In this document: positions 21,615 through 32,442 of the stretch, piece by piece
Layout: each line of letters starts with the position of its first letter
Numbering within the stretch: the stretch's first letter is position 1
Assembly (NCBI GenBank): GCA_958510875.1
Contig: OY294067.1
Location: 59,346,039 to 59,410,038 of the forward strand
Direction of reading: 5' to 3'
Source: Endomychus coccineus
Taxonomy: Eukaryota; Arthropoda; Insecta; Coleoptera; Endomychidae
Length of the DNA stretch: 64,000 nt
Made by a program: the position numbers and the translations under genes
Notes under the pieces: model-generated
Told to the model about the DNA's origin: nothing
The model's database searches: none
Seen by the model: the letters and a program-made list of their open reading frames with translations, nothing else

Positions 21615-22847
21615 GAGCCAGAGCGATATTGATGGTCTGAACATTAACCCGATGGCACTATGGTTTATCGTTAGAGGACGGTTCAATGACCAATTCATCT
21701 CACAGACCGAATTATCCCCGGCTGCTAGATCTCGAGATACAGCATCCGCATTTTTTTTTTGACTGGAGGTTAACCCTTTCCAAGTTGCGGTTACTTGTAA
21801 AGCATGCCATTCTTATACACTTCCACCATGTGCCATCATTTTTTATCCTGTCCGTTTATCAGGCCAACCAGTTAAAATTGAACCGAAAATGGACTGCAAG
21901 TTAACCCCCCCAAACCTGGTGGAAAACGTTCATTGGTGTTGGCAATTGTTAACATACCCTATGCCATCAAAAGTTATCGGTCCATTTCCGAGTAATTCGC
22001 TATTATTTGGACCAAAAATGTTTATTTTTTTCATTTTGTGGATAAAACTTGCGGGTTACAAGGTAACATGATGGCACCATGTTGAATAACTTTATTGGAG
22101 GCCACATAAAGATCTAAAACTATTGCCATCACTCCTTGCCTATTTCAACCCCCAAAAACCTAAAAAACCACCCTCCAAAAAAAACAAAAAACGGGCGTTC
22201 CGATTTTAAATCCCGCCAGCATATCAATAATTATCTAATTTATCATAAAATTGGTCATATTATCCATATTATTCATATTTTTTTGGGGGATGGTTTTTGG
22301 GGGTTTTGGGGGGTTGAAATAGGCAAGGAGTGATGGCAATAATTTTAAATCTTTATTTGACCTCCAATAAAGTTATTTAAAATGGTGCCATCATGTTACC
22401 TTGTAACCCGCAAGTTTTATCCACAAAATAAAAAAAAACATTTTTGGTCCAAATAATGGCCAATTACTCGGAAATGAACCGATAACTTTTGATGACATAG
22501 GGTATCTTAACAATTGCCAACGCCAATGAACATTTTCCCCCAGCTTTGGGAGGGTTAACTTGCAGTCCATTTTCGGTCCAATTTCAACTGGTCGGCCTGA
22601 TAAACGGACACGATAAAAAATGATGGCACATGGTGGAAGTGTATGAGAATGACATGCTTTTCAAGTAACCGCAACTTGGAAAAGGTTAGCCTCCAGTCAA
22701 AAAAAAAAAATGCGGATGCTGTATCTCGAGATCTAGCAGCCGGGGAAAATTCGGTCTGTGAGATGAATTGATCATTGAACCGTCCTCTAACGATAAACCA
22801 TAGTGCCATCGGGGTAATGTTCAGACCATCAATATCGCTCTGGCTCC
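21615..22847. repeat. Palindromic element with ~575-bp arms inside the mariner
   Basis: Arms 21615-22190 and 22272-22847 are inverted copies at about 93-95% by eye, with a spacer of about 80 bp. Blocks such as 'gatggcactatggtttatcg', 'tgccatcattttttatc' and 'ttgtaacccgcaagtttt' appear in both. The left end starts TCTAGGAGCC. A single-arm relative lies at 30832-31110, ending in inverted 'cctaga', and a stub at 29405-29468. No transposase is encoded. Confidence 0.85.
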
Positions 22848-22857
22848 GTTCAAAACT

Positions 22858-23810
22858 TATTTTAATTCTCAACATAATCTCCTTGTAGGCCGATACACTT
22901 CGTCTAACGTTTTTCTAATTTTTCGATCCTTTCCAAATAATACGATTTCGGCAATCCTTCAAAGTAGGCTTTTTTTTAGCGATGACCTCATCGTTGGAGC
23001 CAAATCTCTTTCCGTCAAGCCACTTCTTCAAGTTTGTAAATAGATAAAAATCGCAGGGTACCAAATCTGGAGAATATGGTGGATGACGAACCAATAAATT
23101 TTGCCATTGCGACTAATGACCTGTACGCCGAGGCGTTGTCCTGGTGGAAGATCACTAATATACGCCGGTGAGCTTTTGCCCTTTTCAAGGTAATCGATAT
23201 GGACGATATCGTGTGCATCTCAAACTGTCGCCATTACTTTGTTGGCCGATACACCCACTTTGGTCTTTTTCGGGTTCGATTCGCCAGGACAAGTCCACTG
23301 TTTCGACTGTTCTTTGGTCTCTGGTGCGTAGTGATGGATCCATGTTTCGTCAACAATTACGAAACGGCGCAAAAAGTCCTTCTTATCGCGCTTGAACATC
23401 GCCAAACACTTTTTTGAAGTTGTCAAACGGTCCCGCTTGTTGTCAACAGAGAGCAAATGCGACTCCCATCTAGCAGATAGCTTCCTCATAATCAAAATTT
23501 TTTCCTACCCGTTCGGTTGAGAACCCCATAGCCTCAGCAACCTCTTGTACTTTAACTCGCCCTTCGTCCGATATCATACCATGGATTTTATCGACGATTT
23601 CTGGCGTTATAACCTCAATTAGACGACCAGAACGTTCGGCGTCCTTTGTGGTCATACTACCATAACGAAAATCAGTAAACCATTTGTGAATCGTTCCAAT
23701 CGATGGTGAAGAGTCCTCATAATGTTTAACAAGCGAGGCTGCGTAATGTTTTTTCCACGCAAGAAATATTGTTTAATCAAGACGCGAAATTCACTTTTTT
23801 CCATGTTTGC
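22858..23810 (-). pseudogene. mariner transposase (broken)
   Basis: The minus strand encodes a mariner transposase in several frames. From N to C are a helix-turn-helix part (GRLIEVITPEIVDKIHGMI and EVAEAMGFSTERV, 23470-23655), then NKRDRLTTSKKCL, then the first catalytic aspartate in VDETWIHHY and the WTCPGE block (23220-23495). Then come a degraded HxDNA-type second-aspartate region (about 23110-23150) and a C-terminal YFEGL/IEKLEK-like end near 22900. The order and motifs match the D34D mariner group. Frameshifts and stops make it non-functional. The copy at 58541-60250 shares the same sequence. Confidence 0.85.
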
Positions 23811-23962
23811 AAAAATCTTCGAGGTTGCTTGCTTTCGATGGGTGTCAAAACAGAACTGAATGACATATCAGTCTGAAAATTAGTTTCGCTCTAGTTAAAG
23901 ATGGTACATCACAAATGTCACATCTGTTTTATTTTTTAGGGACTTTTCAACTTGCCCTCGTA

Positions 23963-24601
23963 CATAAGTCCTGGATATTGGTCCGAAAGTTGTTACATAG
24001 AATTCGTGTTATTAATCTATGACGTAGAACTTCGAGCATAGAACCCGTCAAACTTGCATTTTGAGGGTACCCGACAAGCGCTCTTCACAAATTTAATTGA
24101 GATGGGCTTTTGCGTAACACGGAGAGAACAGTAAAATGAACAAATGTGATAAATATGCGAGTTTGATTGTTACTAATTTAATAAAGACGGAGTGAGCGTG
24201 GCGAACAACGTCTTTCCTCTTTTCGACTTACCCACTCCGTCTTACCCCTTTGGGCACATGCACAACGTACTGATCGACCCCTTAGTATTTATATAGTTGC
24301 TCATGAATGTTCATTTATTTTAATAGCGGTTGTGTTTGATAAAGTCGGTGACGAAAACGCATCTCACAATTTTGTTTTATAATTGTTTTGTTTGTAGAAT
24401 CGTGAATATTGATTACACACTATTTTACTCGAAGTTAATGAAACAAGAAATTATGTAGTATGATTGTTTATTGGACCTAACTATTTACACTAACCAAAAT
24501 ACTAAAGTGAAACTGCTGAATCTTCAAATTATAAATTAATGATCATTCATTGTTGTAATATTGATGTATTAAAAATAAAGATATATTTGATTGTGATACT
24601 T
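23963..24601. other. Unassigned region
   Basis: I see no gene or element; 'ggagtgagcgtggcgaacaa' and 'cttacccactccgtctta' at about 24190-24245 give a weak local inverted pair. Confidence 0.45.
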
Positions 24602-24609
24602 GTTGTTAC

Positions 24610-25506
24610 CAGGGCCGGATTTAGAGTGGTGGGGGCATGTAGGCATAAGTTTGGTGTGGGCTCTATGCTAGACGGTAATATTAAAAGCCACAAATTATTT
24701 TTACAATTCCTAATTATAATGCAATTGTAATGTCATTTAAATTAAACTTTTCTGGGAGAAATATATATTATTTATTTTACGTATATTAATTATCGTTACA
24801 AAGGCACTTTTTGCACTTTTCTCGTCGATCAAGTCGTCAAATTTTAATTAATTAATTATTGCTACTCAAAAGCGGGAGATCATTGAGAAGTTTTTGGCTC
24901 ATTGCCGTTCGCAATCTGTTTTTTTGGTAATTTTAACTTTGAAAAGGATCTTTCAGCCTTACAGTTAGTGATCATCAGAACTAGATACATTTTTAAAATT
25001 ATCTGAACATTCGGAAAAGCATCCTGCACCTGTTTTTTGATTATCAACGCGTACATGAAATGTTCACGGCTGAAGTATCTTCTCTGCTGTTTGTAAAATT
25101 CTGCAAATTGACTAAAAACTAAAAACTTATCTGTAATACGGCGCCACATACCAAACACGCGGGAAAATTCAAATAACTAATTTCAATGAACTTGTTATTA
25201 TGTTGTGTTTCCAAGCAATGTGACATCATAAATACCTTATTTCAATTCCTACCTGCCATTACATAAATATTAAATATACAATATTTCCTGCTTTTGTAAT
25301 GTAAAATAAATAATTAAAATATGTGAATTCAAATTCTGCATAAAATTACACAAAAATTATGAATTTATTATTATATTAACAAAATAATCTTATCATTTTT
25401 GTTGAAAGCCAAAAATTTTGTCAATATATTATACTTGGTGGGACCCCCTTCTTGGTGGGGGCCTGTGGGCGGCCGCCCACTCTGCCCACTCCTAAATTCG
25501 GCCCTG
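24610..25506 (-). mobile_element. hAT transposon, internally deleted
   Basis: TIRs CAGGGCCGGATTTAG and inverted CTAAATTCGGCCCTG bound an 897-bp element with a perfect 8-bp duplication GTTGTTAC (24602-24609, 25507-25514). A dimerisation fragment on the minus strand confirms hAT. Subterminal GC-rich 'gtgggggc' and 'gcccactctgccca' blocks are mirrored. Confidence 0.92.
24880..25158 (-). pseudogene. hAT transposase C-terminal fragment
   Basis: The 92-residue minus-strand frame ends in the hAT C-terminal dimerisation signature: FPNVQIILKMYLVLMITNC followed by AERSFSKLKLPK, matching the FPN...L...L..P.TNc.aERsFSkLklIK pattern. The residues before it (WRRITDKF..FSQFAEF) fit the helical region just upstream. 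The RNase H core is deleted. The end 'GNEPKTSQ' replaces the usual ...LsiE extension, so the frame has decayed at its C terminus as well. It lies entirely within the TIR-bounded element and has no neighbours of its own. Confidence 0.85.
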
Positions 25507-25514
25507 GTTGTTAC

Positions 25515-26327
25515 CTCTGAAAAACTTGATATATTGCATTACTTCACAATAATTATATTTATTTCTTGGAACTTAGAGGGTGGAAACCTTATGCGGAATA
25601 CACCAATAGGATCTCAATAATGAATATTACATATGGGGATAGATGCCACACTTACAATAATGTAGTGGACATTTATTAACAGTTGTGACATGAATTTCCA
25701 TTAGGTAACAGCTTCATCAATTCCATGTTCTAGTGGTTAATCTCAAAGTTCCTCCCCAAGGTCATATCTTACTTGACGAACCGAACTAATATTGAGTATA
25801 AGTTGATAGGATTAGTAGAGTTGTGCAAGCGGCACCTCGATCCCAAGTTTCCGGTACCTACTTGATAATTCTGCTGGCGGCGCAAACGTTACGGATTACA
25901 TGTTGTAAAGGTCGTGGCGCAAACGTAAAACGAAACTTGACGGCGGCATTCACTCTTTTACTGAGAACCCACTCTTTTACTGAGAACCAACTTTTTTAAG
26001 GTCCGTCACTGACCCCTCATTAATAGGAGGTTGATCCATTAAATAGGAAAAATTTCCGCCGTAGTTGTAACACCAAATCCAAACAAAATAACAAGGACTT
26101 CTCGGATGATTTCCTACTTAACTGATATTAGTATTAAACAATAAAAGAGTTCACACTGTGGATACACTATAACACTATAATAAGAAACAAATTCATAAGT
26201 TTCATTTATCATCCCTTAATAATTAATAAATTCCATAAATTGTTTTCTAAATTTGCAATAAAACCGGTTTATAGTTAACTTGTAAGAACAAGTTAATTAT
26301 GATTCTTGCCCCAGGTATGAATTTATA
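25515..26327. other. Unassigned region with a short tandem repeat
   Basis: A 22-bp unit, 'cactcttttactgagaacc', is repeated at 25950-25995. At 26140-26190 a block like the PLE-B leader ('ataaaagagttcacac', 'cactataacactataataag') occurs without a hammerhead core. Otherwise nothing is seen. Confidence 0.5.
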
Positions 26328-27281
26328 TACCGGGATATCAAAAATTATCTTGGTCAAGGGTGGTTGTAGAATCTAAAACGTGTGTCTTTACTTTACGTTT
26401 GAAATAATTATGTCATAATTAATTTGAAGTTTCTAAAAGTGCGAAATTTCGCAATTTTATACGAATATTGTAACACTCAGAAGTCTTTAGCGCTTTGGAC
26501 TCCGGGATTTTCACGTGGCCTATCGGAATTAGGAGGTTGGAATTATCTAAAAACATAATTGCATGAACGCCAGACTTTCTATGTAATTAGCTACGAACGA
26601 AATCATTTTGACATATGCCTCGAAGAGCTCGCTGCGCGTAAGTTAGAGTTTATACATTTTACCTCGGTCTTGTTAATTTGGGGCGTTTCGTGCCCTGTGC
26701 GGGCGGCGCCAGTTGTAATACAGTGTTTTCGGCTATGGGCCGCTAGCTTTTACCCACTTCGTGTATATTTTAGTAACGAGAAAAATCCCTTTGGTACGTC
26801 GCACGTTAGACGAGCGTAGCTGAGATCTGAGAATAGCTCAAACTGTTTTAATTAAATTTTCCTATTTAATGGACATTTATCGAAAAAAGAAGGGCCGTCG
26901 GGCACGGTCCGATACTAAATCTAACTACATGGAGCGAAAACGGCACGCGAAAAGTCGTCGTAAAGCCGTATTAGTGCAACCAGTTTGCACTTTTCTAACT
27001 CGCGTGCTACGGGCTTCTCACGTGAACGTCATTCGATTTACGGAAAATTAACTATTTCAAAACAGTTTTTGACCCGGATTGTGGCTATCACGACCACTGG
27101 AAAGGTTCAAAGTTCACATAATTATTTCATAATTTGTATTTCATTATTGTTTTACATCTGAAATAAATAGGTATGAAATTTGTAGGTTATTGATGATGTC
27201 AGTGTGACAGTGACATAATTATTTCAAACGTTTTAGAGTCTACAACCACCCTTGACCAAGATAATTTTTGATATCCCGGTA
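26328..27281. mobile_element. TIR element with GC-richer interior and TA duplication
   Basis: The ends are 54-bp near-perfect inverted repeats starting TACCGGGATATC and including 'ttggtcaagggtggttgta'. TA flanks both sides (26326-26327, 27282-27283). The interior (26470-27050) is clearly GC-richer than its surroundings and holds two frames, 26559-26819 and 26869-27051. The second is very basic (YRKKKGRRARS, ERKRHAKSRRK), but I recognise neither. The element could be a Tc1/mariner-type MITE that has captured foreign DNA. Confidence 0.7.
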
Positions 27282-27299
27282 TAATGTAGCTTAAAAACA

Positions 27300-27480
27300 T
27301 TTAGACAACACCTCAAACAAATCCGGGATTTACAAAATTGTGAGTCATGTTCCAAATGATATGTGGGCGTCGACAATGCATAGAAGGAACATTCTAACTC
27401 GGTATAAGGAATATTTTACCCACATGAGCATATTTTTATTAAAGGTAACACCATTTCTCGAAAAAGTTTAATCACTCTTG
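27300..27480 (+). pseudogene. GIY-YIG fragment of a different PLE lineage
   Basis: In shifting frames the sequence encodes a KSGIYKI start, an MHRRNILTRYKE block and a THMSI block, matching the GIY-YIG endonuclease of Penelope-like elements (GIYK+ ... R ... R.KEH). A better-kept relative lies at 36990-37270. It abuts the right end of the TIR element. Stops make it non-coding. Confidence 0.55.
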
Positions 27481-28555
27481 AAACACAATACGGACAAATA
27501 TGTAGGTAATTCGGAAGCGATGGAAAACGTAATGTGAAAAAGCAATTTAATGAAGTCATATTTATCCAAAATAGTATTTAAACAGGTACAACATTTTAAT
27601 TTCTAATTTAGCTTACTCTTGGAAATGGTTGAAAATCGAAATTCACAGGTCTTTTTACAGTCCACAGCTTTTTATTCCCTAAGAATTTACGAAAAAATTA
27701 ATTGTTTTGTGCTATTCTTTTCTCGAGAAAATACGTATCGATCTGGTCATTTGATATTGTATTACTATAGTTTTTATTTTTTTAAATTTCCGTTAATTCT
27801 ATTATATGAAGTTTATATGTTCTTTATTCTGAATATGTAAGATATCGAGATCAAGGGTCAATATGTGATTATTTTTCAATACATGGTTGACTTCAATGTT
27901 CTTGGAATCTTTCACAAAAACTACGACCAGTTTTACCCATATACATGTCATTATACCTTAATTTATAATGTAAGTAGTTCAATAAAAAAGGTTTTTAATA
28001 AATCGTAGGCAGCTAAAAAACCTTCTATAAAATATGTATGTATCCTATATATTGAAAAGATTGCGATAAAGTATATCGCCCAATAAATTGAAAGCACATT
28101 GAATGGACACAAAAAATATAAACACATGATCCAAAGTTTTCTGCTGCTTTTATTGGATTTAAATAAACACCATTCTTTTCTGAATTACAAAGAAATACTA
28201 ATAGGTAAACAAAACAAGTTTTGACAACGATTTCAATGAAATATCGGCACGTCCAACTGAAGATTGCTGATAATACAATAATATACATAATATACAGTGT
28301 GTAAAGATGTCTACCATGATTATATCCTCAACGGTAATGAGATACAGTTTTGGTTAAATGAAGAAAAAGTTCGTAACTAAAGGTTAATTCATAAAGAAGA
28401 ATAATATTTCCAATATCATTTTTGATTTTGGAGCTATTTTAGAAAAACCGAATTTCTTGTTTCTCTATTTTATTTTTTTCTAGTGTTACCGTCAGAGATG
28501 GCATAAAATAAAAAAGAAAACATGTCTTCGGAGAAACCGATAGAGAAACTTTTTA
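27480..28555. other. Unassigned region
   Basis: Several short frames (27619-27840, 28025-28288) have hydrophobic, low-complexity translations typical of AT-rich DNA. I see no supported feature. Confidence 0.45.
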
Positions 28556-28558
28556 TAA

Positions 28559-29115
28559 GCTTTCTTGTGTGAATGTCAGTTTTAATATCTGACGTTTCGT
28601 TTTCGATCAACCATCATCAATTTTATTAATTTATGTCTCAATTGAGGTATTTTTTATTTTACATTTTTTGAATTTTTTTTTCAAATAGCACACCATAGAG
28701 AGAATTTAATGAAATTTGGCAGCCTGATGCTTTAGGTGAATCAAAAATTGGAGTTGACATTCTTAAGATAACTGTTGAAACAATTAACCAACGATACATT
28801 CTCTTGAATAGTAGGCTTCCGTGGACTATTAATCTTGAAAATTCTTGGCTACCGGATAAATTCGGCGTCACAGTAGCACGTCTCGATGCAGACGTTCAGC
28901 CAACCACTAGAGGTGGCATCTTCAGGGCAGGCTTCAAGAAATCATGATGGCTGAACTGATCGAACTGTCACATGTGATACATCAAAATTAGTGTTGAATG
29001 AAAAATACCTCCAATATGTGTATTAAAAAAACAAAGCCACGTATGAGTAAGTATTGATGGTTGATCTAAAACGAAACTTCGGATATTAAAACTGACATTA
29101 ACACAAGTAAGCTTA
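28559..29115. mobile_element. Inverted pair of PLE-like termini (third type)
   Basis: The block 'aatgtcagttttaatat...acgtttcgttt..gatcaacc' at 28573-28612 recurs inverted at 29053-29097. Read outward it gives TTGATGATGG...GAAAC followed by a GTCAG/CTGAC hairpin, resembling a decayed hammerhead terminus. Between them lies an unrecognised 440-bp segment. It may be a small TIR element or two PLE ends facing one another. Confidence 0.45.
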
Positions 29116-29404
29116 CACAAATTATTTGAAAATCAAAAATGAAGTCAGAAACTTTTCTTTATTTAACTAAAACTGTACCTATTAACGTTTCGGATTTTCC
29201 CATTATATAGACATCATCCTCATCTTGGACATGTAAATGCAAAAAAATATGGCAGGACAGAATTTTACAAGAACTATAGCTATCCCAGGTGAAAGCCGCC
29301 ACCATCGAGCCTGAGGCCTGCTCAGTCTACATTATGTTTCAGCAAGAACTGCATAAAAGCAAGACATTCATTTATTTGTCATTCATATTGATTGTCTTGT
29401 TGAG

Positions 29405-29468
29405 CTAGATGCCTTTAGTCTAGGAGCTTGAATGAATACACCTTGGCACTACTGTATATTGGTGAATA
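29405..29468 (+). mobile_element. Stub of the TCTAGGAG palindromic family
   Basis: 'tctaggagcttgaatgaata' and 'ccttggcactactgtatatt' match the ends of the 30832-31110 copy and, more distantly, the arms at 21.6-22.8 kb. It is truncated by the MULE copy. Confidence 0.6.
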
Positions 29469-29525
29469 AACATTTTTATGTTTTATTCAGATTTAATTTT
29501 AATTTATCTATTCTAATTTTCAACC

Positions 29526-29735
29526 ATGTTATCTATGTTAAGTGCAAAATGGAAAGGGTTACGTGTGATCGATAACTATAGATCTAGAAAAGACCATGGA
29601 ATTAATGCAGGCCAACGTAGGAGGTATGTATATATAAATTGCAATGTCGCCGTCGAATCATTCACACAAGAAGATCCGAATTTCCAGCCATTCCAAGTGA
29701 CATTGCAGAAACTCATGAACGTATTGATTGGATGA
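29526..29735 (+). pseudogene. MULE N-terminal fragment (copy A)
   Basis: A 69-residue frame starts at an ATG shared with copy B (33437, minus strand). It contains a GLRVIDNYRSRKDH stretch and GQRRRYVYINCNVAVESFT, in a place where MULE proteins of this type usually carry a FLYWCH zinc finger; the Y/R spacing is suggestive but the Cys/His ligands are not all visible. The frame continues out of phase into the transposase region (29740-30170), where an RTIYG/FEYCVQ-like core is deleted relative to copy B. Confidence 0.5.
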
Positions 29736-30188
29736 TCCAGAATGATCAGATTTCTACTCCAGACAATGAAAGTTCTTATCAACGATCCAGTCAACAAAAA
29801 AATAGTGCTTAGAACTATTCAAAGTCTACAGTTTTTATGCCAAATGAGAACGATCTATTGAGTATTGTGTCCAATATTTCCAGCAACTTTTTATCATCCA
29901 TGGAGTGAAAAACAACAACTAAATACCGCTGTTGTTTTGTTTGTCAAAAACAACTTACGACATTTTATTTCAATCAATAATTGATAAATGTTGGAAATTT
30001 CCGTGGCCATTTTTTCCATACAAGGTTATTGTGGATTTTGAATAGGTAATTCAAGATTAGTTGAGATCACGTTGGCCTGGGTTGATGAACCATGGCTGTT
30101 TATTCCACCTCACCCAGGCGTGGTTCAGGAAAATTCATGAATTTGGTCTCGTTCGAGAATACAAGAATAACTAATCTGTAATTGGAAT

Positions 30189-30536
30189 GTGGCTCAGATG
30201 GACATTTGGCATACCTTTCTACGACCAGACGAGGTACAAGAAGCCTATCGTATCATGGAACCGTACGTTGGTTATTTGCCACAATTGGAAAGATTTGACG
30301 GTTATTTGAAGACAAATTACATGTATGACGACGCAAAATATTCACCACAGATATGGGCAACAGACAATATTTGGAATTGCGAAAAACAAATGCATGCGAT
30401 TCATTTCATTCGCACTTTAACGTATGCTTTTCCAGTGCGCATCCAAATTAATGAATTCGTCGGAGATTTAAAAGAATTTATTGTGGAAGCACAAATATGT
30501 ATACCGCAGGTAGCTCGCGCGCTAGTCGTATACTGA
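30189..30536 (+). pseudogene. MULE transposase C-terminal part (copy A)
   Basis: The 115-residue frame covers the region after the MULE catalytic core. It has a DEVQEAYRIMEPY helix, then RFDGYLKTNYM and SPQIWA (the F..Y...Y......P..W pattern of FLYWCH-linked MULE transposases), and ends in NEFVGDLKEFIVEAQI, the usual F...LK.E.... helix. In copy B the middle reads TTNACESFHSHFN, the expected N-N-x-E-x-x-H motif, whereas here it is altered. The frame ends 45 bp before the element's GC-rich terminal repeats. Confidence 0.75.
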
Positions 30537-30581
30537 CCCTAGAGGCTTTAAGAGACTTTGCGCGCTAGTCGTCGAACGCCA

Positions 30582-30831
30582 ATAGTTCTAGGAAAAACCA
30601 GAGAGGGGTAAGGTGATTAGGTAATTCCGTGAGGACCTTAGTGGTGCGGGTATATTTACTAACGGACTTTAAATACTAAAATCAGGTTATTAATACATTG
30701 AAGAGATTACTGTAATATAAATCTAGTTGATCGTTTAGGATCTTATTATCATACATCTTCATTTTCCACAATTTAATAATAACAAATATTTTTCACCAGG
30801 TTAGAAACTGTGTTCGTGCATTCCATTTAGC
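30582..30831. other. Spacer between MULE copy A and a palindromic-family fragment
   Basis: Nothing recognised. Confidence 0.4.
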
Positions 30832-31110
30832 CTACTAAGTTAACTCTAAAAAATTGCCTCGATAAAAACCTTGGCAGTAGGTGCAAATGTATAAGAATTA
30901 CATGCTTTTCAATATACAACAAATCCGAAAAGGGGTTCGTGAAAAAAAAGCCTAAAATTTGAGGTGGCTGTAGCTTGGAAACGCCTGACAACATACGATT
31001 GGGCCTGTGAGAGCTATTGCACATTGAACCTTCCTCCACCAATATATAGTAATGCCAAGGTATATTCATTCAGGCCCACCATATCGCTCTTCCTCCTAGA
31101 CTATTTCATT
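30832..31110 (-). mobile_element. Single-arm copy of the TCTAGGAG family
   Basis: The minus strand starts TCTAGGAGGAAGAGCGATAT and runs through 'atgccaaggtatatt'-complement, 'acggcc'-like and 'aagcatgt' blocks to 'gagttaacttagtagg'. It corresponds to one arm of the palindrome at 21.6-22.8 kb. Its translated frame keeps the same order of motifs (SSHRPN, EKHVILIH), which shows shared ancestry of sequence rather than a gene. Confidence 0.65.
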
Positions 31111-31519
31111 TAATATCCTACCTACAAAGTAGATACACCATTCATACGAAGTTATAAATAACTTTTCATGGCAAATTATATTTTTGCTAGTTTGTTCAGA
31201 TCTGTAATATGAACAGAAACCGTGAACGTAATGGAAATGGGAATTGAGAGTGGTAGTCCTAAAGGATTTACCGTTAGTTACATTAAATGCTTATGAGAGG
31301 TAATGACTCACGAACGTCTGCCCTGAGATGTTTTGCATAAATTATCTCTGTTGTAGCAAAGTTGGTAAGTTTGACACTGTACGCACTGTGGATTACGATT
31401 TAATGCTTTCCATTCGACTATAATAGATGACGGAACCTATTGCGATAGAAGTGAGATAAAAAGCTGCAGTTAATGTCACGTTGTTGAGGTAACAACTTGC
31501 ATCTAATAGATTATTTACC
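31111..31519. other. Unassigned region
   Basis: Nothing recognised. Confidence 0.45.
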
Positions 31520-32190
31520 AGTGTCATTCTCTCTCCTTGTCTGCGAATGTGTTGTCTAATGGAGCAGCATTCTTGGTAGAGACTTCCGTTACTTCTAAAT
31601 ATTTAATCTTCTAGCTTTTGTAATTATTCCATCAATGACATTAATTTATTGATTGTTAGATTCGACAATATGTGTATTACATCATTCTGGGCGATTCAAT
31701 AAAAGATCTAACTAAAGTGATTTTCTTATATCCCTCGATTGCATTATCTTCTTCTATGTGATAAAATTTGAAAATGGGTCCACTAATAAAACAAACTTAA
31801 TAATGATTATTAACCCAGTTATGAATTGTATATATACATTCTCGGGAAATGGATCACACTAACACATGCTTATTATTATAAAACGGGATTTGTAAAAATT
31901 AATTGTATCATCACAAAGCGTCCTTATCGCATCAATTTCAATTTAAAATGCCCACGTCGCGGAAACAAAGAGAAACACGAGTAATCGGAATTGTAACACA
32001 TTAATGTTTTAAGTATATGAATATGTATCAACAATATAGGAATCTCTAAACAATATTTGCAAAAAATAATGTATGGCCATAAGTTTAGTACTAGAAACAA
32101 AACCTTAGAAAATTCCACCGTCCTTGCTAAACATTGTTTTGATTATAACCATCAATTCGATTACAAAAATGTTAATAATTTAACTTAACT
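31520..32190 (-). mobile_element. PLE-A piece lacking its hammerhead
   Basis: The minus strand has the shared 300-bp repeat (31520-31830), the PLE terminus 'ccatttcccgagaatgtat' and 'taataagcatgtgttagtgt', then jumps directly to 'atcccgttttataat', so about 60 bp containing the whole hammerhead is gone. It continues to 'cgattactcgtgtttctc' and then into a short GIY-YIG remnant (32030-32150). Confidence 0.65.
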
Positions 32191-32442
32191 TAAGACAAGT
32201 ACCGCCAGTTCCGCTAACGGTTTTTCTGCAATGTTATCGAAAAACTGTGCATACTTACAATTAGCAAACCACTTGCTCTGATTATGGAAACGTCATTTAA
32301 AACAGACATGCTACCTACGGGTTGGATCTCTGACGTAGAGCCTCACTCCCATCGAAGTTAAAATAATGGAACGTATCATAATTGACACCATGTCAGCGTT
32401 TACGTTTGAGCACAATTTTATTTATCTAAGAACCTACTTTTA
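32191..32442. other. Unassigned spacer
   Basis: Nothing recognised between the PLE piece and MULE copy B. Confidence 0.4.

Larger units (their letters stand above)
21556..23960 (-). mobile_element. mariner transposon interrupted by a palindrome
   Basis: The ends are inverted: CGAGGACAAGGTGAAAAGTC at the left against the complement of 'gacttttcaacttgccctcg' at the right, with TA on each side (21554-21555 and 23961-23962). Removing the insertion at about 21610-22850 leaves about 1.2 kb, the usual mariner size. The transposase is on the minus strand in broken frames. Confidence 0.85.
21490..24000. repeat. Inverted 'attggtccg' repeats around the mariner
   Basis: Outside the mariner, 'tcggaccaatatcc' (about 21538-21551) and 'ggatattggtccga' (about 23974-23988) are inverted copies, and 21495-21545 holds a further small hairpin ('gtccgataatcgga'). 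The mariner thus seems to sit in the middle of a short palindromic element. Confidence 0.55.
29469..30581 (+). mobile_element. Phantom-type MULE copy A
   Basis: It is repeated in inverted orientation at 32443-33495 with the same boundaries, about 90% alike by eye. It encodes pieces of a MULE transposase. The right end holds the motif 'gcgcgctagtcg' twice in about 60 bp, also seen in copy B and in the stub at 33835-33945. No clear TIR is visible at the left end, where it meets another element. Confidence 0.75.

Noticed and set aside
22555..22875. 106-residue minus-strand frame with a mirror partner at 21686-21904
   Set aside because: Both lie in the arms of a palindrome and mirror each other; no protein motif, so arm sequence rather than a gene.
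24180..24250. Inverted 'gacggagtgagcg' / 'cccactccgtc' as a regulatory hairpin
   Set aside because: Short and imperfect, no associated gene.
29190..29240. Hammerhead motif on the minus strand near 'acgtttcggattttccc'
   Set aside because: A GAAACG and a GATGATG are present, but no CUGANGA core with matching stems could be drawn.
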